From positions 6,938,001-7,002,000 of the forward strand of contig NC_013132.1 in NCBI RefSeq assembly GCF_000024005.1: a stretch of DNA of 64,000 bases, in the 5' to 3' direction. The notes below the pieces were generated by a model. It saw nothing but the letters and a program-made list of their open reading frames with translations, searched no databases and was not told the DNA's origin. Shown piece by piece: positions 7,934 to 16,918 of the stretch. Within the stretch, counting starts at the first letter, position 1. Each line of letters opens with the position of its first letter. The translations under genes were made by a program, and so were the position numbers. Source of the stretch: Chitinophaga pinensis DSM 2588 (GTDB taxonomy: Bacteria > Bacteroidota > Bacteroidia > Chitinophagales > Chitinophagaceae).

Positions 7934-10147
7934 TTATTCTGTTTTAAAGGTAATAATAAATTTCGTTCCCCGGCCTGGTGTACTTTCCGCACGAATGCTC
8001 CCACCCATTGCCTCAACCTGTGTTTTGGTGATAAAAAGGCCGATACCTTTCGCGTCTTTATTCTTATGAAACGTCTTTCTGAAACCAAACAGCTTATGTC
8101 CGAAACGTTCCATATCGATACCCAGTCCATTATCTTCTGCGGTCAGCATAGTATGACCGTTTTCACGCCAGCTTCTCAGGTGCAGACGGGGCCTATGTTC
8201 AAGGGTACGATAACGGATGGCATTGGTGATCAGGTTTTGCAGGATACTGTCCAGGTACAGGCGCGGGAATTCCAGCGAAGGCGCATGTTCAAAATTAGTC
8301 GTGAGTTGTATACCGCTCTTTTCAATATCCGCAAACAAAACGTCTTTCACATGTTGAAGACGTTCGGCAAATATAAGCTCTTCCCGTTCCATATCCACAT
8401 CTTTCCTGATCTGGACAACGTCCACCAGATCATTGAGCGTTTCGTCTATCTTTAAGATCACTTCCTGTAGCAATCCCAGGTACTGTTCCTTTTCATGTTG
8501 CAACACTGAATCATTATGCATCTGCATCAGTGCTTTCAGGTTTGCGATGGGCGCCCGCAGGTTGTGCGAGGTAATATGTGCGAAATCTTCCAGTTGCTGA
8601 TTCTGGTTGACCAGACTCCGGTTCAGCTTACTTAGCTGCTTATTGGCCCGGAAAAGGTCCTTCTGCATATTACGGCTGTCGCTGATATCCCGGATAAAGA
8701 CGGAAACGGTCCCGTCGCTCATGTGGGTAATCAGGAACTCGTACCATTTATAGCGGCGGGGAAAATAACTGCTGAAAGACTGTGAAACGGTGCCAGTCAG
8801 GGCCGCGGAGAAACGGGTTCTGAACGGACTGAGGTGTCCAAGTTCAGGGAGGACGCTAAACAGGTTCTCTCCGGGGAATACCTGTCGACCGGCCATTTCT
8901 TCCGCCTTGGTGTTGACAAAAGACAATGTGCCGTCCCTTTCCATAGTGGCATATCCCATATCTACGGCGTCGAAAAACAGGTGTAATTGTTCTGTATTGC
9001 GCTGCAGCAGGTTGCGCATCTGGCGCTCCAGTTTCCTGTCGGTGATATCATTTACCAGGACGACAACAATCTGTTCCTGGTCGACGGGATCCCGTAGGGG
9101 GAATAGGGTAAGATCCAGCCAGACTTCTTTATTCTGGGCGGTCCAGCGACTGTCTTTCGAGAAGTCCAGTTGCTTTTCGACGCGGAGCATCTTATTGTGC
9201 ACCATGACGTGTATGAACAACTCGTCCAGTCCGTAGAGCCGGGCGAACGGATCGTTCATGATATTAAAAGGGGTTTCTCCTTCCTCGTACTCATACTGGA
9301 AGAATTCCCGCTGCGTCTGATTGATACGGCGGATAAACCCGAAGTGGTCAAACTGAATATAGCCGATGGGCAGGTGTTCAATGATCAGGTCCAGCAGGCG
9401 GGCACTTTTCTGGAGTTGCATCCGGGAGAGCTGCTTTTCGGTAATGTCGCTCATGATCATTACCAGTTCGATAATACTCCCCTGGTGGTCGCTGACGGCA
9501 AATACGGTTGCTTCGTAATAAGCGGGTAGGATACGGATTACGCCGTTGATGGCCTGTTCCCGGTAACCAAGCAGTATTTCTCCGGTAGCAGGCTCGCAAT
9601 TACATTGTACAGCGGTAAAAAGGTCGCAGAGGCCAGTTTCCTGGAAGACCGGTTCTTCAAAAAGGTTATAACCTGGCATACAGAGTACGGGGTCGATGCC
9701 TTCCCATATCTGCTGCTGCAATTCGTTGGCGCCACGATGGGTACCGTCAGGTGCAAAGTGCTGCAAGCCGAAAGGCAAGGCGTTTAATACCGATGCCGGT
9801 TCGGCCGGACGTCTTCCGGTAATATCAGTACCTGACAGGAGGAAATGGTCTCCTGCCGGACTTAACTTCCATTGTACCCACTGACGCGTATGGCAATACA
9901 TCTCCACACAGGCCGGACGGCCCATATTGAGCAGGTGACAAAGCATAGGCCAGTACACCCCTGCATTCCTTCCGATGACATCATTAAAATGTACACTTGT
10001 AATATTTCCTGCCGGATGAAATTCCCCCTCCGGTATCTGCAGCCACCCCGACGCCTGCTGATTGGCATACAAGAGGTTACCGTGCAGATCCAGTAACAGC
10101 GCCGGTATTACACCCGTCAGCGCGTTACTCATAATGGCATTCATCAT
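7934..10147 (-). CDS. multi-PAS sensor histidine kinase
   Basis: A 737-residue kinase with no evident membrane span, so it probably senses in the cytoplasm. At least three PAS-like segments occupy residues 1-500, with PAC-type ends such as VVVLVNDITDRK near 361-372 and VFIRDISDSR near 483-492. A HisKA domain carries the phospho-acceptor His528 in ITSHNLRAP. The ATPase domain has the N box NLITNAIRY (638-646), G1 DNGLGID (672-678) and G2 KGIGLFI (700-706). It is transcribed with the receiver gene just downstream. The start is the first of several Met codons and could be slightly later. The signal is unknown. Confidence 0.92.
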   Translation of the reverse strand: MMNAIMSNALTGVIPALLLDLHGNLLYANQQASGWLQIPEGEFHPAGNITSVHFNDVIGRNAGVYWPMLCHLLNMGRPACVEMYCHTRQWVQWKLSPAGDHFLLSGTDITGRRPAEPASVLNALPFGLQHFAPDGTHRGANELQQQIWEGIDPVLCMPGYNLFEEPVFQETGLCDLFTAVQCNCEPATGEILLGYREQAINGVIRILPAYYEATVFAVSDHQGSIIELVMIMSDITEKQLSRMQLQKSARLLDLIIEHLPIGYIQFDHFGFIRRINQTQREFFQYEYEEGETPFNIMNDPFARLYGLDELFIHVMVHNKMLRVEKQLDFSKDSRWTAQNKEVWLDLTLFPLRDPVDQEQIVVVLVNDITDRKLERQMRNLLQRNTEQLHLFFDAVDMGYATMERDGTLSFVNTKAEEMAGRQVFPGENLFSVLPELGHLSPFRTRFSAALTGTVSQSFSSYFPRRYKWYEFLITHMSDGTVSVFIRDISDSRNMQKDLFRANKQLSKLNRSLVNQNQQLEDFAHITSHNLRAPIANLKALMQMHNDSVLQHEKEQYLGLLQEVILKIDETLNDLVDVVQIRKDVDMEREELIFAERLQHVKDVLFADIEKSGIQLTTNFEHAPSLEFPRLYLDSILQNLITNAIRYRTLEHRPRLHLRSWRENGHTMLTAEDNGLGIDMERFGHKLFGFRKTFHKNKDAKGIGLFITKTQVEAMGGSIRAESTPGRGTKFIITFKTE

Positions 10148-10683
10148 AAATCCCGAACGATAATCCCTTTAAAAATACTCAATATATGATTAAAAATAGC
10201 TATTCTTAATAACTATCTGACGGGAGGACAGTCATTTGTATTATTTAAGACCTTAATTTTGCGTTTTCCACCGATGTGGATTTCCCGTTTTCAGCAAGTG
10301 TAAAAGGATAAATATCTTTGGGGACATTAGTAGACAGACAAACATTAAATGCACAAGCAATGAAGTATTCATTCTCATGAGAGCTGAAAGTGACAGACCC
10401 ATAATACGGGAATCACTTTATTTTTCTGTAGTTCTTTGGTATTGAAGGTGAATGACCGCAGCATCTACGATCCACACAGGAAAAATGCTTTGGCGTGGTT
10501 ATTGAAGCGCTGAATATGGTTACTGCTCTTCCTGGTGTGGTATCTGCAAACACCTTCTGCCAGTTTTAGCAAAGCCTTTAGGTAAGGTTATAAACTCCAG
10601 GTTTCTTAATGTAACGCGTTTAAGGTATATTGCTTTAGACACCTTATACAGAGATACCTCAAACGATCTAAATAAAATATCAC
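10148..10683. other. 536-base non-coding region, possible long 5' UTR or small RNA
   Basis: No gene was found here. Rightward -7 boxes occur at 10254-10261 (TAATTTTG, preceded by TTTG at 10235-10238 with short spacing) and at 10313-10320 (TATCTTTG). Either would give a transcript of about 360-420 bases before the PhoH start. Near the 3' end two mutually exclusive hairpins can form: TAAGGT/ACCTTA (10621-10626/10641-10646) and AGGTAT/ATACCT (10623-10628/10654-10659). The sequence does not show conserved cores I know for RNase P RNA, tmRNA or SRP RNA. Confidence 0.45.
10313..10320 (+). promoter_or_regulatory. candidate -7 promoter box upstream of phoH
   Basis: TATCTTTG matches TAnnTTTG exactly. 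A TTTTC stretch lies about 20 bases upstream in place of a clear TTTG. The start of transcription would be near 10327, about 355 bases before the gene. Confidence 0.45.
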
Positions 10684-11643
10684 TTGACAGAATCAATCAT
10701 CAGCTTAGATAGTATTAACCCTATCGAGTTCTTCGGAGTAAACAATGGAAAACTTGATCTGCTGAAAAAGAAATTTCCACTGTTAAAGATCCTCTCCCGT
10801 GGAACACAACTCAAGCTCTCGGGCGCTCAGGAAGAAGTAGCCACTGCTCAGGAAAAAATCGGACAAATCATTTCTTATCTCGAACGTAACGGTAATCTGA
10901 GCGAAAACTATTTTGAACAGATCCTGGGTGATGAAGAAACGGTAGATGCATTCAAGGACCGCAATTCCAATGAGGTCCTGGTATTCGGTCCTAATGGCCG
11001 CAATGTAAAAGCCAGAACAGCCAACCAGAAGAAAATGGTATCCCTGGCTGACAAAAATGATATCATTTTTGCCATCGGCCCTGCTGGTACCGGTAAAACT
11101 TACACCGCTGTGGCGCTTGCTGTAAGAGCATTAAAAAACAAAGCTGTCAGAAAGATCATCCTGACCCGTCCCGCAGTAGAAGCAGGTGAAAACCTGGGTT
11201 TCCTGCCGGGTGACCTGAAGGAGAAGATCGATCCATATCTGCGTCCGCTGTATGACGCACTGGATGACATGATCCCTGCTGACAAACTCAGTTATTTCAT
11301 GACCAACCGTGTCATTGAGATTGCTCCGCTGGCGTATATGCGCGGACGTACACTCGATAACGCTTTCATCATCCTGGATGAGGCCCAGAACGCCACCGAA
11401 CTTCAGATCAAAATGTTCCTGACACGTATCGGTGCATCAGCCAAAGCTATTATCACGGGCGACCTTACGCAGATTGACCTGCCTAAAAATCAGAAATCCG
11501 GATTGGAAAAAGCGACCCGTATCCTTCGGAATATCGATGGTATCGGCTACCTCCAGCTGGACGAAGAAGACGTAGTAAGACACAGACTGGTGAAGGCTAT
11601 CATACGTGCGTATGATGCGGCTAAGGAAAAGGAGGACCACTAA
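10684..11643 (+). CDS. phoH: PhoH-family ATPase
   Basis: A 319-residue cytoplasmic NTPase of the PhoH/YbeZ family. The N-terminal third resembles the KH-like segment of the family. Walker A GPAGTGKT is at residues 132-139 and Walker B FIILDEAQN at 228-236. Relatives are linked to RNA metabolism and ribosome work through YbeY, but that gene is not in the window. The start appears to be TTG; the residues that follow (TESIISLDSINPIEFFGVNN) align with the usual family N-terminus. The long upstream region suggests post-transcriptional control. Confidence 0.92.
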   Translation: MTESIISLDSINPIEFFGVNNGKLDLLKKKFPLLKILSRGTQLKLSGAQEEVATAQEKIGQIISYLERNGNLSENYFEQILGDEETVDAFKDRNSNEVLVFGPNGRNVKARTANQKKMVSLADKNDIIFAIGPAGTGKTYTAVALAVRALKNKAVRKIILTRPAVEAGENLGFLPGDLKEKIDPYLRPLYDALDDMIPADKLSYFMTNRVIEIAPLAYMRGRTLDNAFIILDEAQNATELQIKMFLTRIGASAKAIITGDLTQIDLPKNQKSGLEKATRILRNIDGIGYLQLDEEDVVRHRLVKAIIRAYDAAKEKEDH

Positions 11644-11803
11644 CAATTAACACTTCCTTAACAGCGTTTTGAGTATGTTCACGCCCTTAAAACGTAAACT
11701 GTTAAAGACTTCCTTGCCTATACCGGTTTACAACAAGGAAACCAACAATTTTCAAAAATCGGGTACGGAGCTAAAAAATTACAACCTGCTGCTTTAGCTG
11801 CTT

Positions 11804-11835
11804 TTTGTAATTTTCTAACTTTCCTCCTATTTTTG
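11804..11835 (+). promoter_or_regulatory. promoter of the DUF4878 lipoprotein gene
   Basis: TTTG (11804-11807), 20 bases, then TATTTTTG (11828-11835): a full match to the Bacteroidota consensus. The predicted start of transcription is a few bases before the ATG at 11850. Confidence 0.75.
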
Positions 11836-11849
11836 TTAACTGTATTATA

Positions 11850-12329
11850 ATGAACAATTGCATGACCAGTTATCTGCGCATTCTCACCTTGGTATTATTT
11901 TTCGGTACTGTACTTGGCAGTTGCAAAAAAAGCGCTACTCCGCAGGAAGTTGCACTTAATTTCATGCACGCTATCCAGGAATCGAACTTTGATCTTGCCA
12001 GAGATTACGCAACCAAAGAATCGCAACAGGTAATACAGCTCTACTCCTTTTTTGATGCCCGTCGTAACGACTCAGAAAGGGATAAGATAAAAAAAGCCGG
12101 TATAGAGGTGATCGATACAGAAGAAAACGGCGACAAAGCAACCGTGACAGTATTGAACTCATCCTCTCAGCAAAAGGAAAGATTGCAATTGGTTAAGGAA
12201 AATGGCCGTTGGAAGATATCGCTCACATTTGAAAGTATCATTCCGAATTATCTGCCTCCGGCAAGCGCACCATTAGACTCCACCATGCTTCCACAGGATT
12301 CTACGGCTCCGCTCCCTACAGATAAATAA
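11850..12329 (+). CDS. DUF4878-type lipoprotein
   Basis: A 159-residue lipoprotein: hydrophobic signal, lipobox VLGSC with Cys25, then a compact alpha+beta domain typical of DUF4878 (NTF2-like) proteins, including ALNFMHAIQESNFDLARDYA. The C-terminus is Pro/Thr/Ser-rich. Members are common and uncharacterised in Bacteroidota. It has its own promoter and no gene partner. No catalytic residues can be named. Confidence 0.8.
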   Translation: MNNCMTSYLRILTLVLFFGTVLGSCKKSATPQEVALNFMHAIQESNFDLARDYATKESQQVIQLYSFFDARRNDSERDKIKKAGIEVIDTEENGDKATVTVLNSSSQQKERLQLVKENGRWKISLTFESIIPNYLPPASAPLDSTMLPQDSTAPLPTDK

Positions 12330-12369
12330 GATATTGTAAATCAACTCTTTTCTGTTTATTTTGCAGCAA

Positions 12370-12401
12370 TTGCGAAATTACAGTTGAGTTCCTTATTTTT
12401 G
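12370..12401 (+). promoter_or_regulatory. promoter of ppa
   Basis: TTG (12370-12372), 21 bases, then TATTTTTG (12394-12401). It gives a 5' UTR of about 145 bases before the ATG at 12554, which is long for a housekeeping gene. Confidence 0.6.
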
Positions 12402-12553
12402 CGCACGCGCCAGCAGACGTTTATTCTAAATTCCACATTAGCTTACGGTAAATCAGTTGCCAGGGTCCCGACGAAAGACTTTGCGACGTTATACCTTTCT
12501 GCAATGCTGAATAAACGCAGGCGCTTAAATACTAAATAATCAAAAAATAAAGT

Positions 12554-13102
12554 TTGATGATGACGACGAACAATCCATGGCATAGTGTCAGCACAGGATC
12601 AGAAGCGCCAAATGTAGTGAATGCTATTATTGAAATTCCGAAAGGATGTCGCGCTAAATACGAGCTGGACAAAGAAAGCGGCCTGCTGAAACTCGACAGG
12701 GTCCTCTATTCTTCTGTTTACTATCCAGCTAACTACGGTTTTATCCCTAAAACCTACTGTGATGACCATGATCCGCTGGATATCCTCATCCTCTCCCAGG
12801 TAGATGTGGTTCCAATGTGTCTCATGGAAGCTAAAGTGATCGGCGTTATGCAGATGATCGATAACGGTGAAGCAGATGATAAAATCATCGCGGTAGCTGC
12901 TAACGATATGAGCGTTGCCCATATCAACGACATCTCCGAACTGCCTCCTCACTTTACAGCTGAAATCCGTCACTTCTTTGAAGAATACAAGAGACTGGAG
13001 CACAAAACTGTAAAAGTGGCTGACTTCCAGAACAAAGAAGTTGCTGAGCGTATCGTCCTGGAAAGCATCGAGCTTTACAACAAGACTTTCGGCGATAAAT
13101 AA
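12554..13102 (+). CDS. ppa: inorganic pyrophosphatase, family I
   Basis: Hydrolyses pyrophosphate to phosphate in the cytoplasm and so pulls biosynthetic reactions forward. The family I metal-binding signature is [10 protein letters not shown] (residues 71-80). The substrate-contact segments EIPKG (27-31) and YPANYGFIP (57-65) are intact. At 182 residues it has the usual bacterial length. It is monocistronic, between its own promoter and a clear terminator. Confidence 0.96.
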   Translation: MMMTTNNPWHSVSTGSEAPNVVNAIIEIPKGCRAKYELDKESGLLKLDRVLYSSVYYPANYGFIPKTYCDDHDPLDILILSQVDVVPMCLMEAKVIGVMQMIDNGEADDKIIAVAANDMSVAHINDISELPPHFTAEIRHFFEEYKRLEHKTVKVADFQNKEVAERIVLESIELYNKTFGDK

Positions 13103-13125
13103 TTACTACGGATAACCGTAACAGA

Positions 13126-13163
13126 AAAGAGGCTGTCTCAACACTGAGCAGCCTCTTTTTATT
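13126..13163 (+). terminator. terminator after ppa
   Basis: Stem AAAGAGGCTG (13126-13135) with CAGCCTCTTT (13149-13158), ending in a run of T. Confidence 0.85.
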
Positions 13164-13179
13164 TGGATACCTGATGCAA

Positions 13180-13971
13180 TCAGGCAATCGTTTGCTGTTG
13201 AAAATATCGTTTGATAATCCGCAGTTTATGCGTTCTTACACCGGTATCGGTATTAGTAATACCCTGGTTGTCAATAGGGTCTACCCGCACCTTTCCGGAA
13301 GCATGAATGATCTCATGGTCATTCAGCAGAATGCCCACATGCGTGATCCGCCCTTCCGCATTGTCAAAGAAAGCCAGATCACCTGTCTTTGCCTCCTGCA
13401 CAAAATCCACCGTCATACCCTGTGTAGCCTGCTGATAGGCATCACGTAAAAGATGGATCCCCAGCGTCTTGAATACTGTTTGTGTAAACCCGGAACAGTC
13501 AACGCCAAACACAGACTTTCCTCCCCAGAGATAAGCGGTATTCAGGTATAAAAAAGATGCCTTTGTCAGCGCTGTAATAGCTACTGCATTTCCATTACCG
13601 ATCTCCGCCGGTGGTTCCTCAAACTGTACCGATACCTTTCCCCAGTTTGTAACGTCAGTCGTTCCGTGTTTAACTACGCAGCCAAATGGCGCCTGTAGCA
13701 GTTTTCCGTTCAGGAGCACCTGGTTAACCCAAGAGGCGGTATAATGGGTATACGGCGCATTAAAAAGCGCTTCATCGATCGTTTCCAGGTGATTTACAGT
13801 TGCCCATCCCTCATATCCATCATACTGACATTTTACCCTTACCCAACCGTCTGATCCGGTAGCAATAATTTCACTGCATTCCCCGAACAAGGCTTGTGAG
13901 ATAATTTCACTTTTATGAGACTGTTCCGCCCGTAATGGCATAATTGGAACAACAGTAATCGCGTATGGCAT
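13180..13971 (-). CDS. NlpC/P60 cell-wall peptidase with SH3 domains
   Basis: A 263-residue peptidase of the YkfC type. Two bacterial SH3-like regions fill residues 1-125, and the NlpC/P60 domain follows with catalytic Cys159 in GVDCSGF, His211 in ITHVGI and a polar third residue at His223. Related enzymes cleave gamma-D-Glu-diamino acid bonds in murein peptides. No signal peptide is seen, so a role in recycling murein peptides in the cytoplasm fits better than one outside. It is divergent from the sigma gene at 14053, with an 81-base gap. Confidence 0.9.
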   Translation of the reverse strand: MPYAITVVPIMPLRAEQSHKSEIISQALFGECSEIIATGSDGWVRVKCQYDGYEGWATVNHLETIDEALFNAPYTHYTASWVNQVLLNGKLLQAPFGCVVKHGTTDVTNWGKVSVQFEEPPAEIGNGNAVAITALTKASFLYLNTAYLWGGKSVFGVDCSGFTQTVFKTLGIHLLRDAYQQATQGMTVDFVQEAKTGDLAFFDNAEGRITHVGILLNDHEIIHASGKVRVDPIDNQGITNTDTGVRTHKLRIIKRYFQQQTIA

Positions 13972-14052
13972 ATTAATTGTCTAAAATAATTATATGTCAA
14001 AAGACAACAAAATGAACTTTTTTGTCTTTTATATGTAAATATAGGTAACACT

Positions 14053-14625
14053 ATGCTACAGCAGTTAACTAATTTATCAGATAAAGAATTGATTTCCCGG
14101 GCAAGAAAGCTCAAGGATCAGGAAGCCGAAGGTGTACTCATGGAAAGATACAGCCACCTCATGGTCGCTGTTTGTTTACCCTACCTCAACAATGGTCCCA
14201 GTACCAGTCCGGAGGAGATCTACCCCTCTTTGCTGCAACGTCTCAGTGACAGTCTGAAAACCCAGACGATCCCGAAAGCCAATGAATGGATCCACTATAC
14301 GATCAGGGCACAACAAGCTCGTGCAGATAACAACAGTCCATTTTTTCCAAGTACGGAATCCAGAGAACAGCAACAGATAGAAGCTAAAATAGAAAAGGCG
14401 GCTACCAACCAGAAAGAACAGCAACAGCTGATCGTTACGATCGAGCGAACACTCGATAAATTGCCTGCCGAAGAAAAATATTTACTGAAAGAATTCTACA
14501 TGAATAATAAAAGTTTTGCAGAGCTGGCGGAAGCTAAGAAGATTTCCATTGAGAAACTCAGACAGACACTGCAACAGGCAAAGCAAAAAATGGCTTCCTT
14601 ATTGATGAACGAAACCTATGAGTAA
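14053..14625 (+). CDS. divergent ECF-like RNA polymerase sigma factor
   Basis: A 190-residue protein with the layout of a small sigma factor: a region-2-like helix set (residues 5-100) and a region-4-like helix-turn-helix near the end (KSFAELAEAKKISIEKLRQT, about 155-174). Region 2 is divergent. Support comes from context: its stop overlaps by 8 bases a gene for a membrane protein with an anti-sigma zinc-finger N-terminus. It would direct polymerase to unknown promoters when released. A degenerate sigma-like regulator cannot be excluded. Confidence 0.7.
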   Translation: MLQQLTNLSDKELISRARKLKDQEAEGVLMERYSHLMVAVCLPYLNNGPSTSPEEIYPSLLQRLSDSLKTQTIPKANEWIHYTIRAQQARADNNSPFFPSTESREQQQIEAKIEKAATNQKEQQQLIVTIERTLDKLPAEEKYLLKEFYMNNKSFAELAEAKKISIEKLRQTLQQAKQKMASLLMNETYE

Positions 14626-15724
14626 CTTGGAAAACAATGAAAAAATACTGAAGATCTTCAGTAACATCCGCTGTCTTAACAGAGACCAGCTGCCCCGCTA
14701 TCTGGACGGCCGACTCACGGATGTAGAGAAACACCTGGTGGAACAACACCTGGTGGACTGCGATCTGTGTTTTGATGCATTACAGGTACTCCAGCAACAA
14801 CAATACAGGGAAAAATACCAGCCGCTGTCAGCTAGTATGCTACAGTATATCCGCAACAGCATCAAGCAGGTATCCCATGCACATAAAGCCGAACGTTATC
14901 AGCGCCAGGAACAGAAAAAGGAAAGTTTCCTGATTTATTTCTGGGTAGTCGCAGCCATCGCTGCCGGCGCAGGTCTTATTTATCTTATACAGCAACAGGA
15001 TAAATTCAAGGCGCCTGTGACCAAAGCAATGGCCAGCAATACGGAAGTTCCTGCTCCGGCGGTGAACGCACCAGCCGTACAGGCAGCGGTTGTCACACCC
15101 GTACGGGCAGAAACAGCCGATACGCTCAGGCATCATCCGGCGCCACCGTCAGCTGCAACAACAGCGCCTGTTGCTCCTCCCGCAGCTACGCCTGCCACTG
15201 CCGTACCCAAGCCGGTCGTAAAAGACTCCGTAAAAGCAAAAACACCGGCAGCTGTACCCGTGAATAAGGATAGTGCGAAAAAACAGGCCCCTCCTGCCAC
15301 TAAACCGGCAGAGGTAAAGGAAACAGTCAAAACACCTGCTCCGGAGCATAAAGACACGCCTACAGTCGCCAGGAAGACGGATGATAAACCAGATCCTAAA
15401 CCGGTTGCAAAAGAGAAGAAAGACGACGATGATGATAAACCTAAACCCAAACCTGCTACAGAGTCAGCGCCCAGCGGCACAGATGAATTCCTGTATAAGG
15501 CAGCCATGGTCTATCATCAGCAGGGAGACCTCAACGAGGCTATTTCCCGCTATAAACACCTTTCCGGCAGCAGTGGTAAGTATGGCGAACTTTCACGTTA
15601 CCAGCTGGCGGTATGTTACCGTAGCAAAGGACAAACAGGTAAGGCCAGACGTATGTTCAAGGAAGTCGTACGTATGAACGGCAGCATGAAAGACAAAGCC
15701 CAGGCGGCCTTAGACAATCTGTAA
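14618..15724 (+). CDS. zinc-finger anti-sigma-like membrane protein with TPR tail
   Basis: A 368-residue protein with three parts. The N-terminus has an anti-sigma zinc-finger motif (HLVEQHLVDCDLC, about residues 39-51). One membrane span follows (about 108-125). Then comes a long Ala/Pro/Lys-rich linker (about 130-285) and a C-terminal TPR-like region (about 290-368). The sigma gene overlaps its start. It may hold the sigma factor at the membrane while the linker and TPR reach through the periplasm. The TPR tail is an unusual sensor for an anti-sigma factor. Confidence 0.75.
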   Translation: MSNLENNEKILKIFSNIRCLNRDQLPRYLDGRLTDVEKHLVEQHLVDCDLCFDALQVLQQQQYREKYQPLSASMLQYIRNSIKQVSHAHKAERYQRQEQKKESFLIYFWVVAAIAAGAGLIYLIQQQDKFKAPVTKAMASNTEVPAPAVNAPAVQAAVVTPVRAETADTLRHHPAPPSAATTAPVAPPAATPATAVPKPVVKDSVKAKTPAAVPVNKDSAKKQAPPATKPAEVKETVKTPAPEHKDTPTVARKTDDKPDPKPVAKEKKDDDDDKPKPKPATESAPSGTDEFLYKAAMVYHQQGDLNEAISRYKHLSGSSGKYGELSRYQLAVCYRSKGQTGKARRMFKEVVRMNGSMKDKAQAALDNL

Positions 15725-15761
15725 ATCGTTCTGCTGATATTATCAATCTCACTCCTCATAC

Positions 15762-15806
15762 AGTCCATAGAATTTTCCTCAGCGGAGTCTTCTATGGACT
15801 TTTTTA
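15762..15806 (+). terminator. terminator after the first sigma/anti-sigma pair
   Basis: Stem AGTCCATAGAA (15762-15772) with TTCTATGGACT (15790-15800), followed by T residues. It separates the two tandem sigma modules. Confidence 0.85.
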
Positions 15807-15874
15807 TTGATTAAATTTTATGGAATTGCCTGGGTATTGCATCTTAAATATTATAAGTATTTTATCTTTATCCA

Positions 15875-16441
15875 GTGAATTATAAGAACAGCCAGGAATT
15901 AACAGACGAAGAACTGCTGGAACGGTATAAAGCCGATGAAAACAGCAATTGGGTAGGCATCCTGTTTGACAGGTATGCGATCCTGTTATTGGGTATGTGT
16001 ATGAAATACCTTAAAAATGAAGAGGATGCAAGAGACAGTGTACAACAGATATTTTTAAAAGTATTGGCAGATATCAACAAGCACAAAGTGCAGTATTTCA
16101 GGGCCTGGATCTACCAGGTGAGCAAGAATCATTGCCTGATGCAGTTAAGACATAAGAGTCAGGTGAAACAGGAGGAAGTCAGTGAGAAACATCTCAATGA
16201 TCCCGGAGAACCGGAAGAAGATAAAGCCCGATTCGTAGAAAAGGATAACTTGCTGGAAAATATGCAACATGCCCTGGAGCAGTTAAACCCGGAGCAGCGT
16301 GTCTGTGTCAAACTTTTTTATCTGCAAAAACGCTCTTACCAGGATATTACAGACGAGACGGGGTATACCTTGTTACAGGTGAAGAGTTATATTCAGAATG
16401 GAAAGCGTAACCTGAAGCTCCTGCTGAGCAAACAGGGATAG
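15875..16441 (+). CDS. ECF RNA polymerase sigma factor
   Basis: A 188-residue ECF sigma factor. Region 2 spans about residues 20-95 (YLKNEEDARDSVQQIFLKVL) and region 4 about 120-180 (LNPEQRVCVKLFYLQKRSYQ). The start is GTG in a short AT-rich gap. The anti-sigma gene follows after 43 bases. This is the second of two unrelated sigma/anti-sigma pairs in tandem. Confidence 0.9.
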   Translation: MNYKNSQELTDEELLERYKADENSNWVGILFDRYAILLLGMCMKYLKNEEDARDSVQQIFLKVLADINKHKVQYFRAWIYQVSKNHCLMQLRHKSQVKQEEVSEKHLNDPGEPEEDKARFVEKDNLLENMQHALEQLNPEQRVCVKLFYLQKRSYQDITDETGYTLLQVKSYIQNGKRNLKLLLSKQG

Positions 16442-16484
16442 CGAAGTAAGTAGGCGGATTTATAATTATTGAGGAAACATTTTT

Positions 16485-16841
16485 ATGAACGAAGAATATC
16501 AGGATATTTTCACCACGACGGCCTGTCCTACGCAACAGCAATTGCTGGACTATGTACAGGGCAGGATGACACCGGAAGAAAAGCATGAAGTGGAACTTCA
16601 TCTTGCCGATTGTGAAATGTGCAGTGAGGCAGTGGAAGGATTATCAGCCTTTGAAGAAAAGGAAAAGATCCCCGTATTATTGCGGCAGATGAAGTGGCAG
16701 ATGCTGCGTAAGCTCCGTACCAACAAACGTCGTAAACACCAGATGTCCTACTTTACCGAACTGGCGATCATTGTTATAGTGATCCTGTTCATATTGCTGG
16801 CGGCATTCTGGACCTATCATTTTATGTCAGGCAGAAAGTAA
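16485..16841 (+). CDS. zinc-finger anti-sigma factor, membrane-bound
   Basis: A 118-residue protein with an HC2-type zinc finger (HEVELHLADCEMC, residues about 29-41) and one C-terminal membrane helix (about 89-112), leaving almost nothing outside. It pairs with the ECF sigma gene upstream and should hold it inactive at the membrane. With no periplasmic sensor domain, the signal must come through another protein or through the helix itself. Confidence 0.85.
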   Translation: MNEEYQDIFTTTACPTQQQLLDYVQGRMTPEEKHEVELHLADCEMCSEAVEGLSAFEEKEKIPVLLRQMKWQMLRKLRTNKRRKHQMSYFTELAIIVIVILFILLAAFWTYHFMSGRK

Positions 16842-16861
16842 GTACATATTGACCTATATGC

Positions 16862-16898
16862 AAAAGTCCCGGTTCGTTATGAACCGGGACTTTTTTTA
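16862..16898. terminator. bidirectional terminator
   Basis: Perfect stem AAAGTCCCGGTTC (16863-16875) with GAACCGGGACTTT (16881-16893) and T runs on both strands. It serves the convergent anti-sigma and TPR genes. Confidence 0.9.
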
Positions 16899-16918
16899 TG
16901 ATGTCTGTATCTATACGA

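Noticed and set aside
10261..10680. RNase P RNA, tmRNA or SRP RNA in the long gap before phoH
   Set aside because: I looked for conserved cores of these RNAs and did not see them. Only an unspecified leader or small RNA can be proposed.
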